DNA of 64,000 bases. It comes from Indioceanicola profundi (lineage in GTDB: Bacteria; Pseudomonadota; Alphaproteobacteria; Azospirillales; Azospirillaceae). The translations under genes and the position numbers were made by a program. The DNA lies in contig NZ_CP030127.1 in NCBI RefSeq assembly GCF_003568845.1, positions 713,501 to 777,500 on the forward strand, given 5' to 3'. Positions 16,493 through 25,056 of this stretch are shown here, piece after piece; within the stretch, counting starts at the first letter, position 1; each line of letters starts with the position of its first letter. The notes under the pieces are model-generated. The model was not told where the DNA came from. It ran no database searches and was given only the letters and a program-made list of their open reading frames with translations.

Positions 16493-18046
16493 TCAGATTC
16501 CCGGGGGCACCTCAAAAGCCTTGGCAAATATTGCCTCGATCTTCTCCACTTCCTCGTCGTTCAGGGCCGCGAACTCCCTTGCGCGGGCTCGGTTAGAGAC
16601 CTTTCCGCTATTCTGTTTGAGAAAGCGGAAGAGCAGGTCGACGGTGCGCTCGGGCATGTCGACCATGGCTTGTATGCGGTTGTGGAACTCGTCGTAGCGA
16701 CGAAGAAAGTCCGTCTCGTAGGGAAGGTCATGCTCGATTGTTCGCTGGACGCAGTCATAGAGGAATTCGGCGTGGGGGGTTGCGTCGAAGAAACGGTAGA
16801 AATCTGCGGTGTCGTTCAGAACCCGGACGTTGAACTGCGCCGTCGGCTCCCAGCTGACATGCGGCAGCAGGCGTTGCGAGTAGGTCTCGAGCGTTTCCCG
16901 GTAGCAGTCGATCTGGTCGAGGATCGCCGCGGAGACAGGAAAGACAAGGCCGGGCGGATTGTAGCCGCGCTCAGCCAGGACATGGTGGATCAGATAGCGG
17001 TGAAGACGGCCGTTTCCGTCTTCGAACGGATGAATATAGATAAAGCCGAACGCCAGGACCGCTGCGGCGATGACGGCGTCCATCTTCTGCGCCGGCCCCT
17101 GGGCGAAGGCGATCATACCGCGGACCAGCGCCGGCAAATCCTCGGCCTTTGCGCTGATATGGTCGGGCAATGGCAGCCGCGTGTCTCGGTCATGCTCGCC
17201 GACAAAGCCGCCTTCGTCCCGGAAGCCGAGCTTTATAAAGCGGGCATCGCCGATGACAATGCGTTGCAGGCGGAGCAGCTCGTCAGTGTCGAGGGGCTTG
17301 CGGCCGGCCTCGCCGATGGCACGGCCCCAGCGCTGGATACGGTCCTGCGGCGGGTGTTCGCCCTCGATTGCATAGCTTGATTTTGAGTCTTTAAGCAGCA
17401 GGAAGGCGGCAGTGCGGGCGAGCAAATCGCGCGGTATGTCCGCGACAATGTCCTTCGCCCGCTGCGGCAAGTCGAGGGCAATGAGCTTTTCAAGCTTCTC
17501 GGTCCGGAAGACCAGTGGGCAGAATGATGAGGTGCCGGGCAGGTTGTTTCTCAGCCGGTAGCGTGGGGCTGTTTCGCCCGCGACTCCCCATTGCAGGCTG
17601 GTATCCAGAACGTCGGTGTATTTACCGGTCTGCGCGTCCGGCAGGTCAAGCCTGTCGGCGTTCAGCCATTCATACAGGAACCAGATGCGCCGGGCATATG
17701 TCCCGGTTGGTTTAGCACGGACCAGCGCTTCAACAGGGGTAGGCCCAGTCGCGAGGAAGAGCCGCTTCAAGACCGCGAGGTCGAGCCCCTCATATTTAAG
17801 GGCGAAGGTCAGGTGGCCGTCCAGGCTCGCGGCCGGCGCATGGCGCGGCGTCAGGATGCGCCAGCCATCCCGTTCAAGAACACGGTGGCGCGCACCGATG
17901 GCGCAGAGAAGGCGTGGCAGCGGCACTTTCAGCCCGTACGCACCGATTAGAGCGCTGTAGCCCGCAGGACTCGCGGTCTCAGGAAGCCGTCTCTCCTGAA
18001 AAACGGATACGGGCCCTGAAAACGGAATCTGTATAGCCAAAGCCAT
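16493..18046 (-). CDS. Fic family protein (probable AMP-transferase) with inhibitory motif
   Basis: A 517-residue Fic-domain protein. Fic enzymes usually transfer AMP from ATP to a hydroxyl side chain of a target protein. The catalytic motif HPFEDGNGRLHRYLIHHVL (HPFxDGNGR, about residues 340-360) is complete. The inhibitory helix motif S/TxxxE(G/N) is present as SYAIEGE, about 115 residues earlier, placing it in the class with an N-terminal inhibitory helix. The N-terminal 200 residues look like a DUF/HTH-type substrate or DNA-contact region (RRIWFLYEWLNADRLDLPDAQ). It lies among IS debris, but is itself intact. The start ATG is at 18046. Its target is unknown. Confidence 0.9.
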   Translation of the reverse strand: MALAIQIPFSGPVSVFQERRLPETASPAGYSALIGAYGLKVPLPRLLCAIGARHRVLERDGWRILTPRHAPAASLDGHLTFALKYEGLDLAVLKRLFLATGPTPVEALVRAKPTGTYARRIWFLYEWLNADRLDLPDAQTGKYTDVLDTSLQWGVAGETAPRYRLRNNLPGTSSFCPLVFRTEKLEKLIALDLPQRAKDIVADIPRDLLARTAAFLLLKDSKSSYAIEGEHPPQDRIQRWGRAIGEAGRKPLDTDELLRLQRIVIGDARFIKLGFRDEGGFVGEHDRDTRLPLPDHISAKAEDLPALVRGMIAFAQGPAQKMDAVIAAAVLAFGFIYIHPFEDGNGRLHRYLIHHVLAERGYNPPGLVFPVSAAILDQIDCYRETLETYSQRLLPHVSWEPTAQFNVRVLNDTADFYRFFDATPHAEFLYDCVQRTIEHDLPYETDFLRRYDEFHNRIQAMVDMPERTVDLLFRFLKQNSGKVSNRARAREFAALNDEEVEKIEAIFAKAFEVPPGI

Positions 18047-18155
18047 GAAAATCGTGCCTCTTGCGGTCTGGTCCCCTGGAAATCCCTATCCTGAAAGCCG
18101 ATTCTGACACATGAAAATTGGTGCCAAAAGTCCATTTTCCTGAAAATGGATTCTG
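17995..18155 (+). repeat. Four dispersed 17-bp repeats at the start of the fic gene
   Basis: Variants of CCTGAAAANNGGATTCTG occur at 17995-18011, 18015-18031, 18090-18106 and 18139-18155, all in one orientation. The last overlaps a perfect palindrome, CCATTTTC (18132-18139) / GAAAATGG (18142-18149). Two copies fall inside the first codons of fic and two upstream of it. They may be protein-binding sites controlling fic, or remnants of a mobile end. Confidence 0.6.
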
Positions 18156-18439
18156 GGCAACCTATTGACCACAACCGGTTTGCCGGATGCAACGACGCGC
18201 ACGCCGCCCCCTGGCACCGCATTGGCCTTTTCCCCAGTGAGCGGTCCGGCCCCATTCCGAGCTCCGATGTTGGTGGGCGAGGATCTCCCGGACCGTGATG
18301 ATACAGGCAAAGGGGCGGTTGGCGGCATCGGTTCAGCCAGGAAAGGGGCGCTCCACCATCTAGCGGGGGCTGCTACGGGTGGGCGGGCATTGCCACGCGA
18401 TCCCCACCCCTGCGGCGGATATGGCAGGTGACTTGAATG
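18156..18439. other. Debris between fic and the IS630 remnant
   Basis: No intact gene. On the minus strand, near 18295-18365, a short run reads (stop)MVERPFPG(stop)TDAANR, reminiscent of the VVERTFAWLNR motif at the C-terminus of IS5-family transposases, but too short to claim. The rest shows nothing recognisable. Confidence 0.3.
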
Positions 18440-18735
18440 GGGTGGCCTGCAACGCGCGGCACACCAGCGCTTGCTTTTGATTATGCCTGCGGAGGCAGGT
18501 GTCGGATATTCCCCGCCCCAGGATGTCCGGTCGGTCCTGCTCGACCGCGTGCCCGGTCTTTTTTGCGTGTGACGCCGTGGCGCTTGAAGAAGCGATGCAC
18601 CGCGTCGGTGCCGACAGGCAGCCCGCGTTCGGCCAGGCGGCGCTGTATGTCCACCAGCGTGATATTGCACTGCTCCCCCTAGAGACCGAGAATGCAGTCG
18701 GCATGCGCCTTGATCCGGTGCGGGTGGTTGTCCTG
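18440..18735 (-). pseudogene. IS630-family transposase remnant
   Basis: The minus strand encodes HPHRIKAHADCILGL, a TAG stop, then GEQCNITLVDIQRRLAERG and LPVGTDAVHRFFKRHGVTRKK. After a frame change at an A-run comes TGHAVEQDRPDI. This is the N-terminal half of an IS630 transposase (HTH and linker before the DDE core). The stop, the frameshift and the absence of a catalytic core show that it is dead. Confidence 0.7.
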
Positions 18736-19188
18736 TGGCATCGGGGCTGGGCTGCCGGTTGCCCGCATACGTGCGCATCAGCGGATCGCCGCCGATGGGG
18801 CGATCCCGAAACGGGCAGCGGCAGCTCATTTCCTCATTCGCGATCGCCGCAACTACGCGGCGACGAAGATCCTTCGAAAGTCGACACCCCGTCCCAGGCC
18901 AGCCTCCAAACCCCGCATGCGGGCTGAATCAGAAATTCAGACCATCGGAAATCCCTCGCGATTCCCGCCATATGGAGCCAGCTCTAATGACCCCGGCCGA
19001 GGTATTCGCGGCTCAGCTGGAAGCGCTCTCCAGAAACCGCTAGCCTCCCCCCCCCTCGCCTGTCGCACTTCAGCGTGAAATCTCACTCTCCCCGACTGGT
19101 ATCCGGATCAAAGCCGGTGCGTCCGCGATGTGATTTACGGCTGCTTAAGCGGCGTCATGACAGCATGGGTGCGGAAGGAGACCATCCC
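18736..19188. other. Gene-free stretch before the PilZ gene
   Basis: No supported gene. The frame of the PilZ gene is open further upstream (from 19075), but that part is basic and shadow-like. The border between IS debris and the conserved flagellar neighbourhood falls here. Confidence 0.3.
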
Positions 19189-19797
19189 GTGCGCATGACG
19201 TTCCTGGAGAAGCGCCGGCAACTGCGCGAACCGGTTAAGGCCGGAAGCGCCAAGGTGAACGGCCATACGCTCAGGATCATGAACTGGAGTCTGAACGGAT
19301 TCCTGCTCGATGGCGTGGATGGGGAGATTGTTGCCGGACGCCGCTTCTCGGTGGACATCGATCTGGTCGCCATAAGCGGTGAGCGTTTTACCTTTCCGGC
19401 CGAGGCACGGGTGGCGAGGGTGCCGGGACTAGGCCGCCTTGCCGCCACCTATGTCTGCCTTGATAGCCAGGTAGCGCCGCGCATCGTCCGCCACTTCAAT
19501 CCCCTGCCGGGAGATCGTATGCGGGTGCTGAACGATGCGGCGGCGGCGCGCGACGAGGACGTACATCCAACATCTCCTCCGCCGCCTGCACAGGCCGATC
19601 CCGCCGACGACAAGGTGCGGCTGTCGGACATGGTCGTCGCGGCCCGCGAAGTTTCCCAACTGAAATGCGACTTTGCCCGGCGCTTCCATCCTGACACTGC
19701 CCCGCGGGATGAGACCCACGCCATGCGGGCGGAACTTTTCAAGGAGTTCTGGGACGTTCTGGATGCAGCCGAAAAGCGGTTGCGCGGCCAGAGTTGA
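19189..19797 (+). CDS. PilZ-domain protein (c-di-GMP sensor candidate)
   Basis: A protein of about 202 residues with a PilZ domain in its first 110 residues. The two c-di-GMP-binding motifs are present: RxxxR as RRQLR, and NxSxxG as NWSLNG, with the expected spacing. A Pro/Ala linker follows. The last 60 residues (CDFARRFHPDTAPRD, then FKEFWDVLDAAEKRL) form a helical tail vaguely like a J-domain helix with its HPD. GTG at 19189 is preferred because GGAGA precedes it at 7 bases; ATGs at 19165 and 19195 are alternatives. It lies at the edge of the flagellar cluster, fitting a role in c-di-GMP control of motility (inference). Confidence 0.8.
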   Translation: MRMTFLEKRRQLREPVKAGSAKVNGHTLRIMNWSLNGFLLDGVDGEIVAGRRFSVDIDLVAISGERFTFPAEARVARVPGLGRLAATYVCLDSQVAPRIVRHFNPLPGDRMRVLNDAAAARDEDVHPTSPPPPAQADPADDKVRLSDMVVAAREVSQLKCDFARRFHPDTAPRDETHAMRAELFKEFWDVLDAAEKRLRGQS

Positions 19798-19845
19798 ACT
19801 GGAGCGGAGCTGCGGGTGCGCAACACCGCTCCCGCGCTCTCTATG

Positions 19846-20082
19846 TCAGCAGCGCCCCGCGGCTTCCACCGTCAGCAGGTCCTGAAGCATGTGGCGCCGG
19901 TGCAGTGCCGGGACGTGATCGAGTCCCTCCGGCACTTCCACCCGCCAGTCCGCCAGTTCCGCACCTTCAGCGAGGCAGGTCAGCATCTCCATCAATCGCG
20001 AGAGACCCTGCTCATCGCTGTAATCGGCCGCAAGGTCGAGAAGATCGTGGAGTTCGCTGCGAAGGGAAGATGCCTGGCTCAT
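19846..20082 (-). CDS. Small hypothetical protein (78 aa) downstream of FliK-like gene
   Basis: Starts MSQASSLRSELHDLLDLA and is leucine/acid rich and helical. The ATG at 20082 has a G-rich stretch (GGGGGACC) 8-12 bases upstream. It has the same orientation as the fliF-fliG run, whose last gene ends at 20230, so it may be the terminal gene of that operon. No family recognised. It could be a small chaperone or regulator, but nothing proves this. Confidence 0.45.
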   Translation of the reverse strand: MSQASSLRSELHDLLDLAADYSDEQGLSRLMEMLTCLAEGAELADWRVEVPEGLDHVPALHRRHMLQDLLTVEAAGRC

Positions 20083-20229
20083 TGGGTAGGTCCCCCATGT
20101 TGGGACTGGCAACCGGATCTGTTCTGCCGGTCGTCGCGCCGTCGTTGGATAAAATTTAATACGACCGCGGTTAAAGCTGGTTTAAAAATGCCTCGTATTC
20201 TCTTCAACTTCCGGCGGATATCGCGCCGA

Positions 20230-21708
20230 TTAGGTGGAGGTTTCGCAGGTCGACGACCGGCCTGACGGCATCAGTTCCGGCATTTCAGGCGCGGTGCCCC
20301 ACCTTATGCCAAGTCGGCCTTCAGCAACCGTTTTGAGCGCGCTGTGGAGCACGGCTTCGAAGGCGGCCCGGACCGGTGGCTCCGGTTCCGCGGCCAGGGA
20401 GAGGATCAGGCCCAGCTCCCTCCCCGCCATCCTGCCGCAGATCTGCACAGCGCCAAGTTCGCCAAAATTCAGGCCGACCACGAACCGGGTGGAAGCCGGG
20501 ACGATATCCTGCGGCCCGGTGATGTCCTCTTCCTCCCGATAAATGGGACCATGATCCATTGCCGTGGCCAGCAGAACCGAACCCAGCTCCTCTCCGTCCA
20601 GATAGGGAACCAGAACGGTCGACCAGCTCCGGCCGTCGGGCGTGATGCGCTGCTCCTCGGCCATTTGCGCGTCCAGCATATTGAGTGCCGCCGTCTCGGC
20701 GCGGGTGAGGTGCCGCAGCCCCTCCTCTCCGATCCAGGTTCGTACCCCGCCATTGCGCACGCCGATCAGGTAAAGCATCAGGGCAAGACCGCCCAAACGG
20801 TCGGGTCGTGGCAGCAGCGCGGCCATGCGCGCCATTATTCCCGGATGGGCAAAGGCGGCAAGTAGCTGCTGGTCTGGACGCGGCGGCAATGGAGCTTCGT
20901 CAGGCAGCGGTTCGGCAGCCACGCCGATCCCGCTCGAGGATGCGTCAGACCGGCTCCCCGCGCCACTTGGCCGAAGACCGGCCTGTCGCATCAGATCGCC
21001 GGCTTGGCTTGGCGAGCTTCCTCGTACTCCTGCCACCGCCTGGGCCGTTTCCACGCCGACCGAAAGGCGCGGCCCGTCGCCGGCCTGAAGCGGCGCTGCA
21101 GGCGGAGTGAAATTGCGCTGGTTCGCCGCCGCCGTGGTCGCGAGAAGCCCGGCATTGGCCGCTGGCGCATGGGCCGATCCCGGCATGTTCGGCTGCGCGC
21201 CGGGACCTGCCGTCCCGGCCGCTGCTTGCCCTTGGACCATTTGGCCTACCCTCACAGGCTGCGGCGCATCCGCAGCATGTCGCAATGCTGGCATCAGCAT
21301 GCCGCGCAGCCCCGCCTCCGCACCGCCGATAGCCCGCGCGCTGACCGGGCCGGTTCCTGTCGGGAGCGTCGGCGCGCGGCTTCCGGGTTCGGCCCGGACG
21401 ACCACCTCGCTCGCACGGCTTCCGGGACCCAAGGTAATTGCAAGCTCGCTGCCCGGCAGGGCCGCCGGCCACGCTCCCGGCAATGGCCGTAGCAGGACTG
21501 TTCCGGACTTGGTCGCAAGAGGAAGAAGCCCATCCGGGGTGGCGCTGCCCAGAATGCCGCTCACAGTCAGCGGGCCGCCCCCGGACAGGTCCGGGGGGCG
21601 GGAGATGATCACCGCCTGTACCGTGGGAAGCCGCACGCCTGCTGTCGGCGCTCTGTCCACGCCGCCAATGCTCCCCACCCCAGCCGGGCCGCCCAGCTTG
21701 TCAGACAT
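20230..21708 (-). CDS. FliK-like / flagellar cluster protein with disordered N-terminus
   Basis: A 492-residue protein. The first 280 or so residues are rich in Ala, Gly and Pro with no fold visible. The C-terminal 200 are conserved-looking, with PRPDRLGGLALMLYLIGVRN, SWSTVLVPYLDGEELG and RFVVGLNFGELGAVQICGRM, ending in a variable tail. This layout (long low-complexity region, then a compact C-domain) and its place after fliG suggest a hook-length-control (FliK-like) role. I do not see a clear FliK signature, so the call is tentative. It starts 14 bases after the fliG stop, in the same operon. Confidence 0.5.
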   Translation of the reverse strand: MSDKLGGPAGVGSIGGVDRAPTAGVRLPTVQAVIISRPPDLSGGGPLTVSGILGSATPDGLLPLATKSGTVLLRPLPGAWPAALPGSELAITLGPGSRASEVVVRAEPGSRAPTLPTGTGPVSARAIGGAEAGLRGMLMPALRHAADAPQPVRVGQMVQGQAAAGTAGPGAQPNMPGSAHAPAANAGLLATTAAANQRNFTPPAAPLQAGDGPRLSVGVETAQAVAGVRGSSPSQAGDLMRQAGLRPSGAGSRSDASSSGIGVAAEPLPDEAPLPPRPDQQLLAAFAHPGIMARMAALLPRPDRLGGLALMLYLIGVRNGGVRTWIGEEGLRHLTRAETAALNMLDAQMAEEQRITPDGRSWSTVLVPYLDGEELGSVLLATAMDHGPIYREEEDITGPQDIVPASTRFVVGLNFGELGAVQICGRMAGRELGLILSLAAEPEPPVRAAFEAVLHSALKTVAEGRLGIRWGTAPEMPELMPSGRSSTCETST

Positions 21709-21721
21709 GAGAGCCTGCCGG

Positions 21722-22744
21722 TCAGTAGATTAGTTGCGCCGCCGGATCGCCTTGGCGGGTGATCAGGATGCTGCCATCCTCCGCCAATTGCTTGGCGGTG
21801 CGCAGGATGCCATTGCGCGCATCCTCCACGTCGCGCGCACGCACGGCCCCCATGAGTTCGATCTCTTCGCGCAGTAGATTGCTGGCGCGCTCCGACATGT
21901 TCGACAGGAAGACCTCCTGCAACGAATTGTCCAACCCCTTGAGCGCATAGGCAAGCTGGTCCCCGTCGCAGTTGCGGATCAGGACCTGGATGGCAGGCGG
22001 CTCCAGACGCGCCAGATCCTCGAAGGTGAACATGAGTTGCTTGATCCGTTGCGCGCTCTCTGGAAGCTTGCGCTCGAGCGGCTCCATGATGCTGTCGAAC
22101 AGCTCCCGGTCGGTGCGGTTCAGGATTTCCGCCATGATGGCGTGGCTGTCATGGCCGTGGGTCCGGACATAGTTGGCCATGAACTCGCTGCGCAGGGTCT
22201 TCTCCACATCTTCCAGCACGTCTCGCGGCACCGCCTCCATTTTGATGATGCGGCCCACCACCATCTGGATCAGGTTCTGCGGCAGGAGCGCCAGGACCTT
22301 GGCCGCATGTTCCGGACGGATTTTGGTCAGCACCACGGCGATGGTCTGCGGGTGCTCGTTGCGCAGATAGTTTGCCAGCACCTGTTCATTCACATTCGAC
22401 ATCTTCTCCCACATGGTCCGGCCGGCCGGACCACGCAACTCAGCCAGGATTTCCTGGACCCGATCACCCGGCATGAACTTGGCGAGGAAGCGTTCGGTGG
22501 AGTCGAAGCTGCCCGCAATCTCGCCCGTGCCGGCGAAGCGCTCGGTGAAATCCCGGATCAGCCGCTCGACCACCTTGCCGGATACGGTGCCCAGCCCAGC
22601 CATGGCATAGGAGACATCGCGGATTTCGTCATCCTCCAGCCGTTCCATCAGGCGGGACCCGCGCTCTTCCCCCAGCGCCAGCAGGATGACGGCTGTCTTC
22701 TCCAGGCCGGACAGAGACTTCACATCGCTACGGATTTTCAGCAT
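21722..22744 (-). CDS. fliG: Flagellar motor switch protein FliG (copy 1)
   Basis: A 340-residue rotor protein that links the MS ring (FliF) to FliM/FliN and contacts the stator. All three domains are present: the N-terminal FliF-binding part (LSGLEKTAVILLALGEE), the middle domain with the EHPQT motif (NEHPQTIAVVLTKI), and the C-terminal domain with the charged helix (MFTFEDLARLEPPAIQVL, then LKGLDNSLQEVFLSNMSERA). It lies 3' of flhB' and 5' of the FliK-like gene, unlike the usual fliF-fliG-fliH order. A paralogue of identical length sits at 59537-60559. Confidence 0.95.
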   Translation of the reverse strand: MLKIRSDVKSLSGLEKTAVILLALGEERGSRLMERLEDDEIRDVSYAMAGLGTVSGKVVERLIRDFTERFAGTGEIAGSFDSTERFLAKFMPGDRVQEILAELRGPAGRTMWEKMSNVNEQVLANYLRNEHPQTIAVVLTKIRPEHAAKVLALLPQNLIQMVVGRIIKMEAVPRDVLEDVEKTLRSEFMANYVRTHGHDSHAIMAEILNRTDRELFDSIMEPLERKLPESAQRIKQLMFTFEDLARLEPPAIQVLIRNCDGDQLAYALKGLDNSLQEVFLSNMSERASNLLREEIELMGAVRARDVEDARNGILRTAKQLAEDGSILITRQGDPAAQLIY

Positions 22745-22758
22745 TGCTCACTCCACGG

Positions 22759-23085
22759 TCAGGCCTGGTCGGGGCCGGGGGATTGTACTGGGGAACTGGC
22801 GCGCTCCGCGGCCAGCCAGCGATTCAGCCGATAGAGGTGCGACAGCACCTCCGCCACTGCAATGACGGCCTCGGGCGGGATCTGCGCCCCCTCGTCGACA
22901 GCGGCAAGAATGGCAGCAAGGTCGGAATCCTCCCGCACGGGAATGCCATTGGCAAAGGCCAGCGCCACGATGCGCTCCGCCACCGCGCCACGCCCGCTGG
23001 CCACCACGTGCGGCAGGGCGTCGGAGCCTTGGTCATACCGCAGGGCGGCGGCTCGGGCGGCCGGGCGGAACGGAGGCGCGGTCAT
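22759..23085 (-). CDS. Stand-alone FlhB C-terminal-domain-like protein
   Basis: A 108-residue protein matching the cytoplasmic export-switch domain of FlhB/YscU without its membrane part. It has AAALRYDQGSDALPHVVASG, then AERIVALAFANGIPVREDSDLAA and IPPEAVIAVAEVLSHLYRLN. The NPTH autocleavage site is absent, as usual in such short homologues. Its ATG overlaps the fliP stop by 4 bases (ATGA). Likely modulates or substitutes the substrate-specificity switch of the flagellar export gate (inference from family). Confidence 0.85.
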   Translation of the reverse strand: MTAPPFRPAARAAALRYDQGSDALPHVVASGRGAVAERIVALAFANGIPVREDSDLAAILAAVDEGAQIPPEAVIAVAEVLSHLYRLNRWLAAERASSPVQSPGPDQA

Positions 23086-23879
23086 CCGACACCCCCGTAG
23101 CTGCGCACCAGGCTCTGCGCCACCAGCAGCCAGCCGTCCACCAGGACAAAGAAGATGATCTTGAACGGCAGTGAGATGATCACCGGCGGCAGCATCATCA
23201 TGCCCATGGCCATCAGCACCGCTGCCACGATCATGTCGATCACCAGGAAGGGCAGGAACAGCAGGAAGCCGATCTCGAACGCCCGGCGCAGTTCGGAGAT
23301 CACGAAGGCGGCGATCAGAGTACGCAGGTCCGGTCTCGCGGCGGCTTCGGTATGCGGATCGGCCGCTATGGCCGGCGCGATCACGGACGGCGGCGCAGCC
23401 GGCTCCGCACCGTTCTGGAAGGCCTGGAAAACGGCAAGATCCTTCGGCCGTACATGAACCGCCATGAAATCGCGGAACGGCTCCACCACCCGCTCGAACG
23501 CCTGTTCCTCCGTGATCTGGCCGTCCACCAGCGGCTGCACCCCCTCGCTCCAGGACCGGTCCAGGGTAGGCGCCATGATGTAGGCGGTCAGCAGCAGGCC
23601 GAGCCCGATCAGCACCATGTTCGGCGGCGTCTGCTGAAGCCCCAGCGCCGAGCGCAGCAGTGACAGGACCACCACGATGCGGGTGAAGCTGGTGACCATG
23701 ACCAGGATGCCCGGCGCAACCGACAGCACGGTGACAAGGGCGACGATCTGAACCAAGCGGCCAGAAAAACTGCCCTCTCCGCCCATATCCATGGTCAGCG
23801 ACTGCGCCGCCGCCGGTGCGGCGGCCGTCATGAGCCCGATGGTAAGGGAGAGGAGGAGAAGCAAGCGCCCGAAATACAT
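23082..23879 (-). CDS. fliP: Flagellar export gate protein FliP
   Basis: Inner-membrane component of the flagellar type III export gate. A signal-peptide-like N-terminus (LLLLLSLTIGLMTAAAPAAAQ) is followed by family blocks: VTSFTRIVVVLSLLRSALG, QTPPNMVLIGLGLLLTAYIM, a periplasmic loop, then FVISELRRAFEIGFLLFLPF and MMLPPVIISLPFKIIFFVL. About 265 residues from ATG 23879. The frame is open further upstream to 23978, but that extension lacks family similarity. fliO was not seen between fliN and fliP. Confidence 0.95.
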   Translation of the reverse strand: MYFGRLLLLLSLTIGLMTAAAPAAAQSLTMDMGGEGSFSGRLVQIVALVTVLSVAPGILVMVTSFTRIVVVLSLLRSALGLQQTPPNMVLIGLGLLLTAYIMAPTLDRSWSEGVQPLVDGQITEEQAFERVVEPFRDFMAVHVRPKDLAVFQAFQNGAEPAAPPSVIAPAIAADPHTEAAARPDLRTLIAAFVISELRRAFEIGFLLFLPFLVIDMIVAAVLMAMGMMMLPPVIISLPFKIIFFVLVDGWLLVAQSLVRSYGGVG

Positions 23880-24004
23880 GGAAATCGTCCTTCTGGACGT
23901 CGCAGGGATTGATCCCGCGCAGAGATGCCGATTGGGGAATGAAAGCGTGGAAGCGCGTCTGCCGGCCCCGATCCGCATATCGCCGCTCCCCGCCCGCCTG
24001 TGCG

Positions 24005-24355
24005 TCAGAACAGGCCCAGATCCGCCTTGACGATTTCCGTCATGGTGACGCCCAGGTTGCCGTCATCCACGATCACGACCTCGCCACGGGCAATCAGCCG
24101 GTCGTTGACATAGACGTCCACCGCCTCTCCCACCTTCCGGTTCAACTCCACCACCGCTCCGCGGCCGAGCTTCAGGAGCTGGCTGACCGGCATCTGGGTC
24201 CGGCCCAAGACCACCTGCACATTGACGGGCACGTTGAAGATGGCGCGCATCTCGTCCCGCTCCTGCACCGCGGCGGCGTCTTCGGCCGGAGCGCTCGTGA
24301 TCGAGGCTGAGGCCGTCTCGCTGACAGGGGGAAAGGTCGTCTGGGTCGTGGTCAT
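24005..24355 (-). CDS. fliN: Flagellar motor switch protein FliN
   Basis: A 116-residue C-ring protein. After a Thr/Ser/Ala-rich N-terminus comes the SpoA/FliN domain: AIFNVPVNVQVVLGRTQMP, then LLKLGRGAVVELNRKVGE, DVYVNDRLIARGEVVIVDD and a hydrophobic end. The ATG at 24355 follows AAGGACC and is preferred over an upstream TTG at 24385. It overlaps or abuts fliH in the order fliF-fliH-fliN-fliP. Confidence 0.95.
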   Translation of the reverse strand: MTTTQTTFPPVSETASASITSAPAEDAAAVQERDEMRAIFNVPVNVQVVLGRTQMPVSQLLKLGRGAVVELNRKVGEAVDVYVNDRLIARGEVVIVDDGNLGVTMTEIVKADLGLF

Positions 24356-24381
24356 GGTTTGGTCCTTGCTGGCTGTTCTGT

Positions 24382-25056
24382 TCAATGGGAGTCACGGGCG
24401 CGGACGGTCAGGCGGCTGACCGCGATGGCGACGGCGTCCGCCACCTGACGTTCGACGGTGCGGGGATCGCGGGCCGCCCCGCCGGCGCCCCAGTCCGCCC
24501 GGGCGGTGCCGGGCGGCAGCGATGGGTCGGCCGCCAGGTCCACGACACCGCCGAATCCGGCCGCTTCCTGGACTTTCGCGAGATCGCGGCTGAGCCGTTC
24601 CAGGGCAGATGGCGCGACCCGCAGGCGTAGGCAGGGCCGACCGATGGCAGCCTCCAACGTCTCCCGGACCAGCGTATCGAGTTCCGCCTCCGCCACCGCG
24701 TCGAGCAGCGGCGGCGCCAAGCGCGTCACCAGCGCCGTCACCACCTTGACCGCATCGTGCTCCAGTTCCGCCTGGAAGCCGTGCAGGCTGCCAGCGACGC
24801 TTTTCAGCGCGGTCTCCACCGCTGCAAGGGTCTGGGCGGCCTGCGCCTCTGCCGACTGGTGGGCATTCTGGACACCGCGCTCGAACCCGTCGCGCTCACC
24901 GACCTCCAGCCCCTGCTTGAAGGCACGGTCGCGAACCGCTTCCAGATCGGCCTCCGTAAAGCCGCCAAGGACTGGTTCAAGGGCTGGCGGATCGATCCCC
25001 TCGGGCACCAGATCCGCCGGAAAATGCGTGTCGAACAGGAAAGGGCGGGTCATCAC
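24382..25056 (-). CDS. fliH: Flagellar assembly protein FliH
   Basis: A 224-residue regulator/escort of the export ATPase FliI. It has a short Phe/Pro-rich N-terminus, a charged coiled-coil middle (FTEADLEAVRDRAFKQGLEVG with repeated small residues), and a C-terminal FliH/HrpE-like domain with TLVRETLEAAIGRP and LRLRVAPSALERL. Its ATG overlaps the fliF stop (ATGA). No fliI is in this window. Sequence conservation of FliH is weak, so the call leans on context and architecture. Confidence 0.85.
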   Translation of the reverse strand: MMTRPFLFDTHFPADLVPEGIDPPALEPVLGGFTEADLEAVRDRAFKQGLEVGERDGFERGVQNAHQSAEAQAAQTLAAVETALKSVAGSLHGFQAELEHDAVKVVTALVTRLAPPLLDAVAEAELDTLVRETLEAAIGRPCLRLRVAPSALERLSRDLAKVQEAAGFGGVVDLAADPSLPPGTARADWGAGGAARDPRTVERQVADAVAIAVSRLTVRARDSH

